Below are positions 26,339-34,761 of a stretch of DNA of 64,000 bases, in pieces. Positions within the stretch are counted from its first letter, which is position 1; each line of letters begins with the position of its first letter. Made by a program: the position numbers and the translations under genes. The DNA comes from Streptomyces sp. NRRL F-5727. GTDB lineage: Bacteria; Actinomycetota; Actinomycetes; Streptomycetales; Streptomycetaceae. Location of the stretch: NCBI RefSeq assembly GCF_000719555.1, contig NZ_JOGX01000034.1:1-64000 (forward strand), given 5' to 3'. The notes under the pieces are model-generated. The model was not told the origin of the DNA and did no database searches. It was given only the letters and a program-made list of their open reading frames with translations.

Positions 26339-27802
26339 TTACGTCCATCCGATATTTACTCCTAGGTGATATCGGGCCATGTCGTTCAGCGCTGCGGTTT
26401 CATCAGGATTTCGAAATGGTGCCGCTGGTAGGTGATCGCGGGCTAGAGGGCCGACCCCATTCACGACGTCGTCGTATGCCGATGAGATGGCAGAACCGAT
26501 GAGTAGGTCAGTGGCCTCGTCGAGAGTAAGGCGATTGGCAGGCCAGCCGTACACTCCGTCGTTGATGACTTTCAGAGGTGGGAAGAACCACCATGGGTAG
26601 TCCGGAGCCTCTGCGTCCAGCAGGCGATATCCGTCAGTGTCGATCAACAAGGAGCCGAAGTGGGATATTGATCTGACATCCGCGCGTCGCTCTCTGTGAA
26701 GTCGATCGGCTGAGAGGAGTGGGATGCCCATCATCCTTCGCGCAAAGGGGCGTCTGGGGTCCGCGACGTCACGCAGGTCTGAGTCCTCCGTCAGTTGGCA
26801 ATCGATCGACCCCACGCGGACATCACTCACTCGAGTGACCGTGCTGAAGAAGTCGCTGACGTGGTCAATCGTGGGCCGTGTATTGACTGCCTCTGAATGC
26901 CTATAGGCGCGACGCTCTGCCATTTCTGCCGCCGCGAAGAGGAATCGATATGGCGGGTAGAGTTCGCGCCAGTCAATGGTGCGTACGCCCTTGTGTAGGC
27001 CAGGTACTGGAGGGTTCAAGGCGAAGTCGATAAGAGTCAGAACTTCAGAATGAGAGAGGCTTCGGCCTGCCATGGACTCTGCGAGGCGGTAGGGTTTCCC
27101 GTATTCCCCTCTCCTATTTATGTCCCACATTCTCTGGAGTCCTCGATCCATGATTTCTGGATAAGGTCCGCGGAAGAGGTAGCCCTCGTCCAGTAGGCCC
27201 GCGCACTCAAGGAGGAGTCGCGTTGTGATCGGCTCGTCGCCTCCAAGGAGGGGTTCGAAACTATGCACGTGAGCATTTTCTTCATTCCTCAGAGGCAACA
27301 TACCCCTTCCGGCCCATTGCCTCCAGGTCGTGTGCAAAGCCAGGGTTAGCGAGTCCTGCATTGCTTCCTGGTTTATTTTGGACCAGTTGAGAGGCTCGAA
27401 GCCGAGGAGGATTGAGTAGGTGCGATGCAGGGACAGCCATGTGAGGCAGTGGTCAGCTATTTCGCTTCCGAGTGAATAGGCGCTCGCCTTACGATTCCAA
27501 GCGAAGAGGGGAATTCCATCGTTGCGGTGCTTCTCGAAAATGGCTCGGTCGTTACCGTCGAGGTTACGGATCGAATAGTCGGCCAGAGAGTCCCGGGTAG
27601 CACGTAGAAAAGTGAGAAGCACGCCAATGGTAGAGCCGTGGAATCGAGCCCAGTGGCTCGTCTCGTGCGCATGGATCAAGTTCCACGACATGAGCGACGT
27701 GACTGGATCATTGGGATTGTCGCGGATATTGTCGTGAAATAGGAGGTGGCTTCTTAGATTTAATTGAGCGCCAGTTGTGCTGTGCAGGACCGGAGAGCTC
27801 AT
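26339..27802 (-). CDS. HETSH-motif protein, unassigned, low GC
   Basis: A 487-aa protein from ATG 27802 (AGGA six bases upstream). Near the N-terminus SWNLIHAHETSHWARFHGS contains His46-Glu-Thr-Ser-His50, the zincin HExxH pattern, followed by a hydrophobic GVLLTFL helix. No signal peptide. The rest has no recognised domain. GC content is clearly lower than in neighbours, with codons such as TTA (codon 14, 27761-27763), CTA and AGA, so it was acquired separately and its translation may be bldA-dependent. It follows a small gene by 24 nt; the two look like a unit. A metallopeptidase role is possible but unproven. Confidence 0.65.
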   Translation of the reverse strand: MSSPVLHSTTGAQLNLRSHLLFHDNIRDNPNDPVTSLMSWNLIHAHETSHWARFHGSTIGVLLTFLRATRDSLADYSIRNLDGNDRAIFEKHRNDGIPLFAWNRKASAYSLGSEIADHCLTWLSLHRTYSILLGFEPLNWSKINQEAMQDSLTLALHTTWRQWAGRGMLPLRNEENAHVHSFEPLLGGDEPITTRLLLECAGLLDEGYLFRGPYPEIMDRGLQRMWDINRRGEYGKPYRLAESMAGRSLSHSEVLTLIDFALNPPVPGLHKGVRTIDWRELYPPYRFLFAAAEMAERRAYRHSEAVNTRPTIDHVSDFFSTVTRVSDVRVGSIDCQLTEDSDLRDVADPRRPFARRMMGIPLLSADRLHRERRADVRSISHFGSLLIDTDGYRLLDAEAPDYPWWFFPPLKVINDGVYGWPANRLTLDEATDLLIGSAISSAYDDVVNGVGPLARDHLPAAPFRNPDETAALNDMARYHLGVNIGWT

Positions 27803-27826
27803 TGGGAATCCTATTCTCTGCTGTAG

Positions 27827-28111
27827 CTACTCATCATTCTCGTGTTCGATTGGATCGACGGATTCTACAGAGCCGCGGTCACGGGCTCGGTCAACGAGAG
27901 CTCGGATCGCGTCGTACAGGCCATTGGTAGCAACTCCTGCCGCTACCGAGATGACGATGTCCGCCAACTGCCCGTGATGCAGTGAATCGCTCTGCGTCTC
28001 TCGGTGTGTGACTTCGGCCGTGCAATGCTGGCTCAGTTCTGGGGATTCCCGGATCTCTTCCGCCAAGAGTTGCAGGTTGGCCGCCCCTCCGCGGTACATC
28101 AGCTTGATCAT
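27827..28111 (-). CDS. Small protein preceding the HETSH gene, possibly leaderless
   Basis: A 94-aa protein starting at ATG 28111 (MIKLMYRGGAANLQLLAEEI). There is no Shine-Dalgarno; instead TATGCT lies six bases before the ATG, as for a leaderless transcript (the -35 is weak). A segment LADIVISVAAGVATNGLYDAIRALVDRARDRG resembles small effector-associated proteins in bacterial conflict operons (EACC1-like), a weak impression only. It has the same low-GC character as the following gene and ends 24 nt before it. Confidence 0.55.
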   Translation of the reverse strand: MIKLMYRGGAANLQLLAEEIRESPELSQHCTAEVTHRETQSDSLHHGQLADIVISVAAGVATNGLYDAIRALVDRARDRGSVESVDPIEHENDE

Positions 28112-28254
28112 GAGAGGAGCATACGAGGCGTGAGGATGGCGAGTCGGAGGATCGCGAAAGCCGACGGACGGGCACTGTGGGGCAAAGCTGCCCATCTGGT
28201 GCGTCTTCGCAGCGCAGCCTCAGCTGTGACGGGTGACCTTCTGGCATGCCCCCC

Positions 28255-28665
28255 TCAACCTCCATCTTCACCGATGGACGTGCCGGATCTTCCAGTTCGT
28301 CCCCCGGCGCTGCCCCCTTTTGCGGGCGCCGGCGGCGTGCTGGTGAGCTCGGCTGACCGTGGAGTCGACCGACACGGTCCACTTCAGCTCCGACGGAGTC
28401 GTCACGGACCTGGACCTGTTCGAGCAGGCGGGCCCAGGTGTCGTCCGCCTCCCGGCGAGCAAACCGTTCATAGGCCGTCTGCCACGGCCCGTAGCGTTCC
28501 GGCAGGTCACGCCACGGAGCACCGGTCCACAACCGCCACAACACCCCGTTTGATCACCTGCCGGTGATCCCTCCACGGCCGCCCACGATCATCAACACCC
28601 GGCAGCAGGGGCACTATCCGCTCCCACGCCGCATCCGTCAGCTACCCACGACCCACCACAAGATC
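28255..28665 (-). pseudogene. IS5/IS1182-like transposase fragment, multiply frameshifted
   Basis: Minus-strand homology in three frames: ELTDAAWERI, LLPGVDDRGRPWRDHRQVI, LWRLWTGAPWRDLPERYGPW, TAYERFARREADDTWARLLEQVQ and TVSVDSTVSRAHQHAAGARK, ending at about LEDPAR. This is the N-terminal third to half of a common actinobacterial IS5-type transposase; the catalytic C-terminus is gone. Sequence from 28666 to the attachment site at 28816 holds nothing recognisable. Confidence 0.75.
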
Positions 28666-28815
28666 AATTATGAGACAGGTCCTAGAACACTCAAGGGGTT
28701 TATGGCTCACAAGGGCGCCTTCTACGTGGTCGGTTGGTCCGATGCCAGGCTGTACCTGGAGTTGAACGCATGAATGCCGGCGGTAGGGTCGGGGTTGTCC
28801 TAACGGAGGTTGGCG

Positions 28816-28869
28816 GACACCAACAAGGACAACCCGCGGCGCCAGGTACGGCTGAGCTTCCTGGGCTGA
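28816..28869 (+). repeat. attR: right attachment site
   Basis: An orphan copy of the last 18 codons of yjbQ (D-T-N-K-D-N-P-R-R-Q-V-R-L-S-F-L-G, stop) with GC-rich host-like codons and no gene upstream. It shares GACAC at its start and 17 identical bases at its end with attL. It most likely preserves the original chromosomal 3' end of the target gene. Confidence 0.8.
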
Positions 28870-29034
28870 ACGAGCCGGTCGGAGCCCCGTTCAGCGGCCC
28901 CCGACAGGCGGTGCGCGGAAGAAGGGAACCCGCGGTCCCCTCGATCGGGTGACAGCCTTCGTGCGGCCGGTTCCGGCGGCCGAGGCCCCCCTAGCCTGGT
29001 CGTCGGTCTACTTCCACGCGGGGGGATGTGCGCG

Positions 29035-32000
29035 ATGCGGTTGCCCGGCCGGGCCCGGTTCCGGCGCTACGGGGACATTCAGGCCCAGGCGACCGAGCTG
29101 CACGACCGCTGGTGGCGCGCGGTCCGGATGGCCGCGGCCGCCGTCCCGCTCCTGATCGTGGTCTCATCGGTGCGGCCGGACCACGGATCGGCCTCCGGCG
29201 TACCGCAGTTGCTCCTCGCCGTGCTCATCCTGGCGCGTGCGGGAATCGGCGAACGCCGCATGCGCGCGATCAGCCGGGCGGTGAGGCGCCGGCGGGCTCG
29301 CACCGAGGCCGCGTCGCTGCTCACCGGGACCGGGCTCGCGGTGCTGCTGCCGTGGGGCGGTGCGACGGCTTCCGCCGGGGACGTGGTCCTGTGCGCGGTG
29401 GCGGCCGCCGTGATCACACTCCTCGGCTGCCTGGACGAGTACCGCACGTGGCCGCAGGTGCGGGGAGCGTCCTCCCGCTGGGTACGCTGCTCAGGGCGCC
29501 TCCGGACCTGGTTCTGCTACGGCTGGACTCCGGCACTGCTCGCCGTGGTCCAGCCTGACGCGGTCGTGCTCCTGCCCGCTGCGACGGTCATGACCGTCCT
29601 CGAGATCGGCTTCGCCCTCGTCGCGGCGCGAACCGGCGACTGGGCCCTGCGCGCCGATGCCGCGGTCGCCCTCCTGACGACGCGGATCGCCCGCGACCGG
29701 TTCCCCCTGGGCCTGACCGCGATCGCCAGGGAGCGGTGGTGGGCATCGACGACACGCCCGCCGCACCAGCCCGATCTGGCGCTGTGGGAACTGTGGCTGC
29801 GTCACCGTGAGGTGCTCTCCGCCCGCAAGGGATACGAGCTGGTGCCGGTGCTCTGGCGGCCCGTGACCGCCGTGCCCGCTTCCGAGGGGGAGCCGTGGAT
29901 CAGCGCCGCCGAGGCGGCCGCCGAGTCGCTGCGCCGGCTGAGTCACCAGCGCCTCGGCCTGGATCCCGTCGGGCGGCGGGACCTGCTGCGCACGTCGCTC
30001 GTCGTCACGGCGATGACCGCGATGGCCCGGGCGGAAGTGAGCTGTTCCTCCGGCGAGTTCGACTACGCGCTCCGCAACCGCCGTTCCGCCGCCGAGCTGT
30101 ACGCCGCCGCTGGGCTCGCCGGCAACGAGGCCGCCGCTCGCTGCCTCGCCGCCGATGTGCTCGTCTTCGACCTGCGACGGCCGGAGGAGGCCCGGGACGA
30201 GCTGCGGAAGGTCACCACGCGACCGAACCTGCCCAGGGCGGTGACGTGTCTGGCCCTGGTACTGGAGGCGGCGGCGGGAGACCGGGAGTCCGGTCGGGCC
30301 GCCGCCCGCATGATGCCGCTCGACCTGCGGTGCGCCAAGGGACTCTTCGACGAGTTGCCGACGTGGCTGCCGTTCGGTAGCCACCTTCACCAGGAGATCG
30401 CGTTCGTGCGACTGGTCGAGCAGCGCTTCGCCGGCATCGCGGACCTGCACGGACCGGCTCTGCCCGCTCAGGCCCGGTGGCGGAGCATGTACACCACGGT
30501 CCTGGACCGCTACGAGCTTCCCGCCGCCCATGATCTCCGCCAGGCGCTGCAGCGGGCGCGGCTGTGCGAGAGGAGCGCGCCCTCCACCGCGCGGGCCATC
30601 GGCGAGGAGGTCGTCGACGCCGCCCGCTCCCTGGGCGACCTTCCGATCGAGGCGGACGCCCATCAGCTGCTTTCCCGGCTCGCCGAGACGGGCCGCCGCT
30701 GGGAGGAGCTCTCCGCCGGACTCCTGGCCGTCGCGGACGTCGTCGAGCGGATGCGGGAACGCGTCGGTGACGGCGACACACGGGTCGACCTGGACCTCAC
30801 CCCCTCCTGCACACGGCTGATCGAGCTCGTCGTCGACGGGAAGGCTCCCCAGCTGAAGCCGACCGACGCCGTCGAGCTGGCCGAACGCTGTCGGTCCCGA
30901 CTGCTGCTGGAGGTGTTCGGCTCCGCTGTCTCCCCCGAACTCCCCGGCCGGTTGGCGGCGTTGCGCGACCGGGAGCGGGGCACGGACGAAGGACGGGTCC
31001 ACGAGGGCGTCCTCCCGCACCCGGGAAGGCGGACCGGTGCGCACCTGGACATCCATCCCGCCCATGAGCGGCGGTACCGCGCGGCCCGCGAAGCCGTCTG
31101 GGCGGAACTGGAGGCATCGGGGCCGCTCGGCGCGGCATACGTCCGGCACCGGCGTGGAGCCCCCGCCACCTTCGAGGAACTGCGGGCGGTGCTGCCGTCG
31201 GGCGTCGTGCTCTGCGAGCTCGTCCGCCGCGGTTCGCGGATGCTCGTGCTGATGGTGCGCGCCGACCGGCCGGCGCCGACGCTTCTCGCGGTGCCGCTGG
31301 ACGAGAACCCGGATCTGCTCAGCCTCCCCGCGCCTGATGGGCCGGACCGTTGGGGGGAGCCGCTGCAGCCGTTGATGCGGGCGGTGGCAGGCCACTGCGC
31401 CCCCGGAGAGACCTTGTGGCTGGTGCCTGACGGGACGCTGCACGACCTTCCCCTGCACGCGGTGGAGGTGGCGGGGACCCCGCTCGGCGAGCGCAATCCG
31501 CTCTGCGTCACGCCCAGCGCCTCCCTGCTGCGGCACCGGCTCGGCCAGGCCCCGGAAGGCGCGGTGCGACAGGCGCTGATCCTGGCCGATCCCGACGGCG
31601 ACCTGCCGCATGCCCGGGCCGAGGCGCATCTCATCGGCGCCCTGCTGCCCCGGGTCGAGGTGCACACCGGCGGTTCCGCGACCCGCCGTCGACTGCTGGA
31701 GAGGCTGGGATCGGAGCGGTACGACGTGCTCCACCTCGCCTGCCACTACGGCGTCGACCGGGCACAGCCCTCCGGGTCGGCGGTCCGTCTGGCAGACGGC
31801 CGGCTGACCGTCGAGGACTTCCTCTCCGTGCGGCTCGACGCCTCCCTGGTCGTCGTGAGCGGCTGCGACACCGGGGCCCAGCGGCACCGGAAGGGCAACG
31901 AACTGATCGGCCTCACCAGAGCCCTGCTGTACGCCGGTGCCAGAGCGGTGGTCGTCAGCCAGTGGGCGGTCAACGACCTGTCCACCGCGCTGCTGATGGC

Positions 32001-32391
32001 AGCCCTCTACCGGGAGCTCGGTCGCGGCCGCCCCGTCGGGAAGGCTCTGTCCGCGGCGAGGAGCGAGGTACGCGTGATGAGCTTCCGCGACGCCCTCGCA
32101 CAGTGCGAGCGGATCAGGGACCTGCCGGCGAACCTGTCCCTCGCCGCGCGGCTGGGGCACGACCTCGCTCGACTGCGCCTACGGGCCGGTGACACGGCAG
32201 GTGCCCTGGAGGAGATCGCGCGGCTGCTGCCGGACGCGGCGCACGGCACCCGCGAGCGCGAGGCCCTCGTCGACCTGAGGCGCCAGGTCCGGTTCCAGCA
32301 GGGCCGGTTGCCCGCCGCCGACTACTCGGCGCGCGCTTTCGCCGCCCCGTTCTTCTGGGCCCCGTTCACCCTCGTAGGAGACTGGCGATGA
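29035..32391 (+). CDS. Membrane-anchored CHAT-domain (caspase-like) protein
   Basis: A 1118-aa protein. About residues 30-210 hold several hydrophobic helices (for example VLLPWGGATASAGDVVLCAVAAAVI). A long helical, TPR-like middle follows (FDYALRNRRSAAELYAAAGLAGNEAAARC), then a C-terminal CHAT protease domain with His904 in VLHLACHYG and Cys944 in VVSGCDTGA, the caspase-type dyad. CHAT proteins are found as proteases in prokaryotic signalling and defence. ATG 29035 is preferred since the G-run is nine bases upstream; ATG 29026 is an alternative. The next gene overlaps its stop (ATGA). It is the first host gene after attR. Confidence 0.85.
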   Translation: MRLPGRARFRRYGDIQAQATELHDRWWRAVRMAAAAVPLLIVVSSVRPDHGSASGVPQLLLAVLILARAGIGERRMRAISRAVRRRRARTEAASLLTGTGLAVLLPWGGATASAGDVVLCAVAAAVITLLGCLDEYRTWPQVRGASSRWVRCSGRLRTWFCYGWTPALLAVVQPDAVVLLPAATVMTVLEIGFALVAARTGDWALRADAAVALLTTRIARDRFPLGLTAIARERWWASTTRPPHQPDLALWELWLRHREVLSARKGYELVPVLWRPVTAVPASEGEPWISAAEAAAESLRRLSHQRLGLDPVGRRDLLRTSLVVTAMTAMARAEVSCSSGEFDYALRNRRSAAELYAAAGLAGNEAAARCLAADVLVFDLRRPEEARDELRKVTTRPNLPRAVTCLALVLEAAAGDRESGRAAARMMPLDLRCAKGLFDELPTWLPFGSHLHQEIAFVRLVEQRFAGIADLHGPALPAQARWRSMYTTVLDRYELPAAHDLRQALQRARLCERSAPSTARAIGEEVVDAARSLGDLPIEADAHQLLSRLAETGRRWEELSAGLLAVADVVERMRERVGDGDTRVDLDLTPSCTRLIELVVDGKAPQLKPTDAVELAERCRSRLLLEVFGSAVSPELPGRLAALRDRERGTDEGRVHEGVLPHPGRRTGAHLDIHPAHERRYRAAREAVWAELEASGPLGAAYVRHRRGAPATFEELRAVLPSGVVLCELVRRGSRMLVLMVRADRPAPTLLAVPLDENPDLLSLPAPDGPDRWGEPLQPLMRAVAGHCAPGETLWLVPDGTLHDLPLHAVEVAGTPLGERNPLCVTPSASLLRHRLGQAPEGAVRQALILADPDGDLPHARAEAHLIGALLPRVEVHTGGSATRRRLLERLGSERYDVLHLACHYGVDRAQPSGSAVRLADGRLTVEDFLSVRLDASLVVVSGCDTGAQRHRKGNELIGLTRALLYAGARAVVVSQWAVNDLSTALLMAALYRELGRGRPVGKALSAARSEVRVMSFRDALAQCERIRDLPANLSLAARLGHDLARLRLRAGDTAGALEEIARLLPDAAHGTREREALVDLRRQVRFQQGRLPAADYSARAFAAPFFWAPFTLVGDWR

Positions 32392-32894
32392 CGCTCGAAG
32401 AAGTACCCCTGACTCCCGTCACCCTCGCGTCCGACGCGGCACCGGACCACGGCTACGTCATGACGGTGGACGCGGAGGGCCGGCCCACGGCCCTCGGCAG
32501 GTCCGAGGACCTGGACGTCGGGCTCCCGCCGGCCGTGCTGTTGCCCGCACCGATGACCATGTCGGCGTTGTGCACCGGAGACGGTCTCGACCTGCTGGCT
32601 CTCAATCCGTACGGTGCGCTGGTCCATGACCGCGGACGCACGCTGGGCGTGCTGGAACGGCACACCGTCTCCGCGTACCTGGTCACTCTGTCGGCCCGTG
32701 GCACGCTGCGCGGCGACGCTCCGTCGCCTTCGGACGCCACGCTCGCCGGTAGCTACGCCACCCCGGTCGCGCGGGTCGTCTGCCGCTGCGGCCGGCTCAC
32801 CACGCTGACCGCCTACGACCCCGACTTCCCGCCTGTCTGCTCCGGAGCGGGGCCGGAGGACGGGCCGCATCCGCTGGTCATGAGGGCGGGGTGA
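32388..32894 (+). CDS. Small hypothetical protein with C-terminal Cys cluster
   Basis: A 168-aa protein coupled to the CHAT gene by an ATGA overlap. No recognised domain; the C-terminus has VVCRCGRLTTL and a later PPVCSG, possibly a metal site with three Cys. No membrane helix. Because it overlaps the CHAT gene and is followed by a membrane-protein gene, it may be a partner, regulator or substrate of the CHAT protease. Confidence 0.6.
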   Translation: MTLEEVPLTPVTLASDAAPDHGYVMTVDAEGRPTALGRSEDLDVGLPPAVLLPAPMTMSALCTGDGLDLLALNPYGALVHDRGRTLGVLERHTVSAYLVTLSARGTLRGDAPSPSDATLAGSYATPVARVVCRCGRLTTLTAYDPDFPPVCSGAGPEDGPHPLVMRAG

Positions 32895-32897
32895 GCG

Positions 32898-33902
32898 ATG
32901 TTCACGATGACGCTGGGCGAAGCCGCCCAGGTGGCGGGCCGCCGGTTCGTCCGTGTCGCGCTGCTGCCCAGCCTGGTCTTCTGCTTCCTGCTGGTCGTCG
33001 TCGCGGCGCTCGGCGGAGAGCGGCCCCCCGGCGCCCTGCTGCGTGCCTGGAAGTCCCAGCCCATCGAGGTCAAGGCGCTTCTGGCGGCAGGCTTCCTGGC
33101 CGGAGTCCTGCTCGTCTCCGCGTTCCTCGACTCCGCTCAGACCGCCCTGCTGCGGTGCGCGGAGGGGTACTGGGGCCGTATCGCCGATCGGTCGCTCGGC
33201 CGGATCGGACGCCGCTGCCACCGGCTGCGGCTCCTGAGACAGGCCGGTGAACCGACGCACCACCTCTACCCGCCGACGACACGACTGCACGAGGTGAGGC
33301 CCACCCGCCTGGGGAACATCCTCACGTCCGCGGAGCTGTACCCGCAGCTGCGCTACGGAATCGACGCCGTGCTCGTGTGGCCCCGGCTGTTCCCGCTGCT
33401 CCCGGGAGGGCTGGGCGGAGCGCTGGCGACCGCGCGGGCGGAGCTGTCCGCGCTCCTGGTACGTGCCCTCCTCTCCTGCGTCTTCGCCGTGGTCGGCGCC
33501 GGCTACGTGGCCGTGCAGGGCGGCCCGTCAGCCCTGCTGTTGATCTGCCTGTGGGGCGGTGGCCTGCTGGCCTGGGCGTCCTACCGAGGCGCCCTGAACG
33601 CCGCGGTGGTCTACGGCCAGCACGTCCGGGTGGCCTTCGATCTGCACCGCGGCGACCTCCTGGCGGTGCTCGGCGAGGAACGGCGCCCCGGTCCGGAGGC
33701 GGAGCGGGACCAATGGAAGAGGATCTGCCTGTTCTGGCACCGCGGCGTTCCCACGCATCACGAGATGGCGCCGGCCGAGGGCCCGCGGACGGCCCCGGAC
33801 CTTCCCGAACCGAGGTCGGAGTCGAGCATGTCCCTCACACAGTTGACCGTGGCGGTCGCTGTCGCTGCCGGAGTCGCGGGCGTCCTCGTGCCGCACCTGT
33901 GA
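32898..33902 (+). CDS. Multi-pass membrane protein of the CHAT operon
   Basis: A 334-aa protein with about five hydrophobic helices: near residues 20-40, 62-80, 185-205 and 210-230, plus a C-terminal helix VAVAVAAGVAGVLVPHL. A conserved-looking cytoplasmic block, PTRLGNILTSAELYPQLRYGIDAVLVWPRL, occurs in actinobacterial membrane proteins of unknown role. It starts 3 nt after the previous gene. Together with the CHAT protein it probably forms a membrane-associated complex; the function is unknown. Confidence 0.65.
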   Translation: MFTMTLGEAAQVAGRRFVRVALLPSLVFCFLLVVVAALGGERPPGALLRAWKSQPIEVKALLAAGFLAGVLLVSAFLDSAQTALLRCAEGYWGRIADRSLGRIGRRCHRLRLLRQAGEPTHHLYPPTTRLHEVRPTRLGNILTSAELYPQLRYGIDAVLVWPRLFPLLPGGLGGALATARAELSALLVRALLSCVFAVVGAGYVAVQGGPSALLLICLWGGGLLAWASYRGALNAAVVYGQHVRVAFDLHRGDLLAVLGEERRPGPEAERDQWKRICLFWHRGVPTHHEMAPAEGPRTAPDLPEPRSESSMSLTQLTVAVAVAAGVAGVLVPHL

Positions 33903-34009
33903 GGCCCAGGTCATGGGGGCCCGCGGCTCACACGGATGGCCGATGACCCGTGCCTCGTCCCACCAGTACGTTCACCGTGCCGATCTTGTCGCCGTCACCA
34001 GGAGTCACC

Positions 34010-34609
34010 ATGTCGCATCGTGCGCGGCTGTCCCGCTTCCTCCGCGTGCTCACCGGCGCCGCGTTCTTCGCCGCGGTCGCCGTCACCCCCGCGACCGCCG
34101 AACCGGCCGAGCCGAGCCCGGCGGCAGCCGCTGGTCGACTGCCCGCGATCTTCCCTCCCGACGGCCACGTCGGCCGGTTGGTGAACGTGGGAACGGGCAA
34201 GTGCCTGGAGATCCCGGACGGTTCGCACGCCGACGGCGCCCGCGCTCAGCAGTGGGACTGCGTGGGCGTGCGGCACCAGTCCTGGCGGTGGGAGCTGAGG
34301 GGCGTCTGGTACGACGAGTGGCAGCAGGAGCGCCACAACTACCGTCTGATCAACGTCGAGAGCGGCAAGTGTCTGGAGATCGCGGACTTCTCGCGGGCCG
34401 ACGGCGCTCGCGCACAGCAGTGGACGTGCGCCAACGTCGCCTCCCAGATCTGGGACTTCCCGTACGCCAGTCACCGGCGGACGATGATCTACAACTTCCA
34501 CAGCGGCAAAGCCCTGGAGATCGCCGACGGTTCGCGGGCCAACGGGGCCCGGGCGCAGCAGTGGGGGGTTCCCTATATCGTCCCCAACCACATGCAGTGG
34601 GACTTCTGA
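34010..34609 (+). CDS. Secreted ricin-type beta-trefoil (CBM13-like) lectin
   Basis: A 199-aa exported protein. The signal peptide runs to about residue 31 (FLRVLTGAAFFAAVAVTPATA). Then three repeats of the ricin-B type follow: LVNVGTGKCLEIPDGSHADGARAQQWDC, LINVESGKCLEI ... QQWTC and YNFHSGKALEIADGSRANGARAQQW, the third lacking its Cys. QxW elements mark each lobe. It binds carbohydrate by family. ATG 34010 has AGGAG six bases upstream. No catalytic domain is attached. The 150-nt gap after it contains a short imperfect hairpin at 34615-34637. Confidence 0.85.
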   Translation: MSHRARLSRFLRVLTGAAFFAAVAVTPATAEPAEPSPAAAAGRLPAIFPPDGHVGRLVNVGTGKCLEIPDGSHADGARAQQWDCVGVRHQSWRWELRGVWYDEWQQERHNYRLINVESGKCLEIADFSRADGARAQQWTCANVASQIWDFPYASHRRTMIYNFHSGKALEIADGSRANGARAQQWGVPYIVPNHMQWDF

Positions 34610-34761
34610 CGCACCGACGGGTGGCGGTCGCCCGTCGAAGGGGCGCGCCGCCGGGTGCATGGCGAGGTCTCGCCACCTGGCCACCCGTGCGGGTGATGGC
34701 CAGCTGTGGTGACGCTCCGTAGCGTTGCCAGGGTTCATGGTGTTCGTCCCGGGAGGTCTCC

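Larger units (their letters stand above)
4509..28869. mobile_element. Integrative element inserted in the 3' end of yjbQ, about 24.3 kb
   Basis: Bounded by attL (4509-4562, end of yjbQ) and attR (28816-28869, an orphan copy of the last 18 yjbQ codons). A serine-integrase gene lies directly inside attL. The cargo comprises a RiPP-like modification cluster, regulators, a toxin-immunity pair, a broken DISARM-like helicase, transposase remnants and a low-GC gene pair. No replication, conjugation or phage structural gene was seen. Many genes are frameshifted or truncated, including the integrase, so mobility is doubtful unless those lesions are sequencing errors. Confidence 0.85.

Noticed and set aside
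28564..28952. Short plus-strand ORFs around the right end of the island
   Set aside because: They lack ribosome sites and codon bias and overlap the transposase remnant or the attR repeat.
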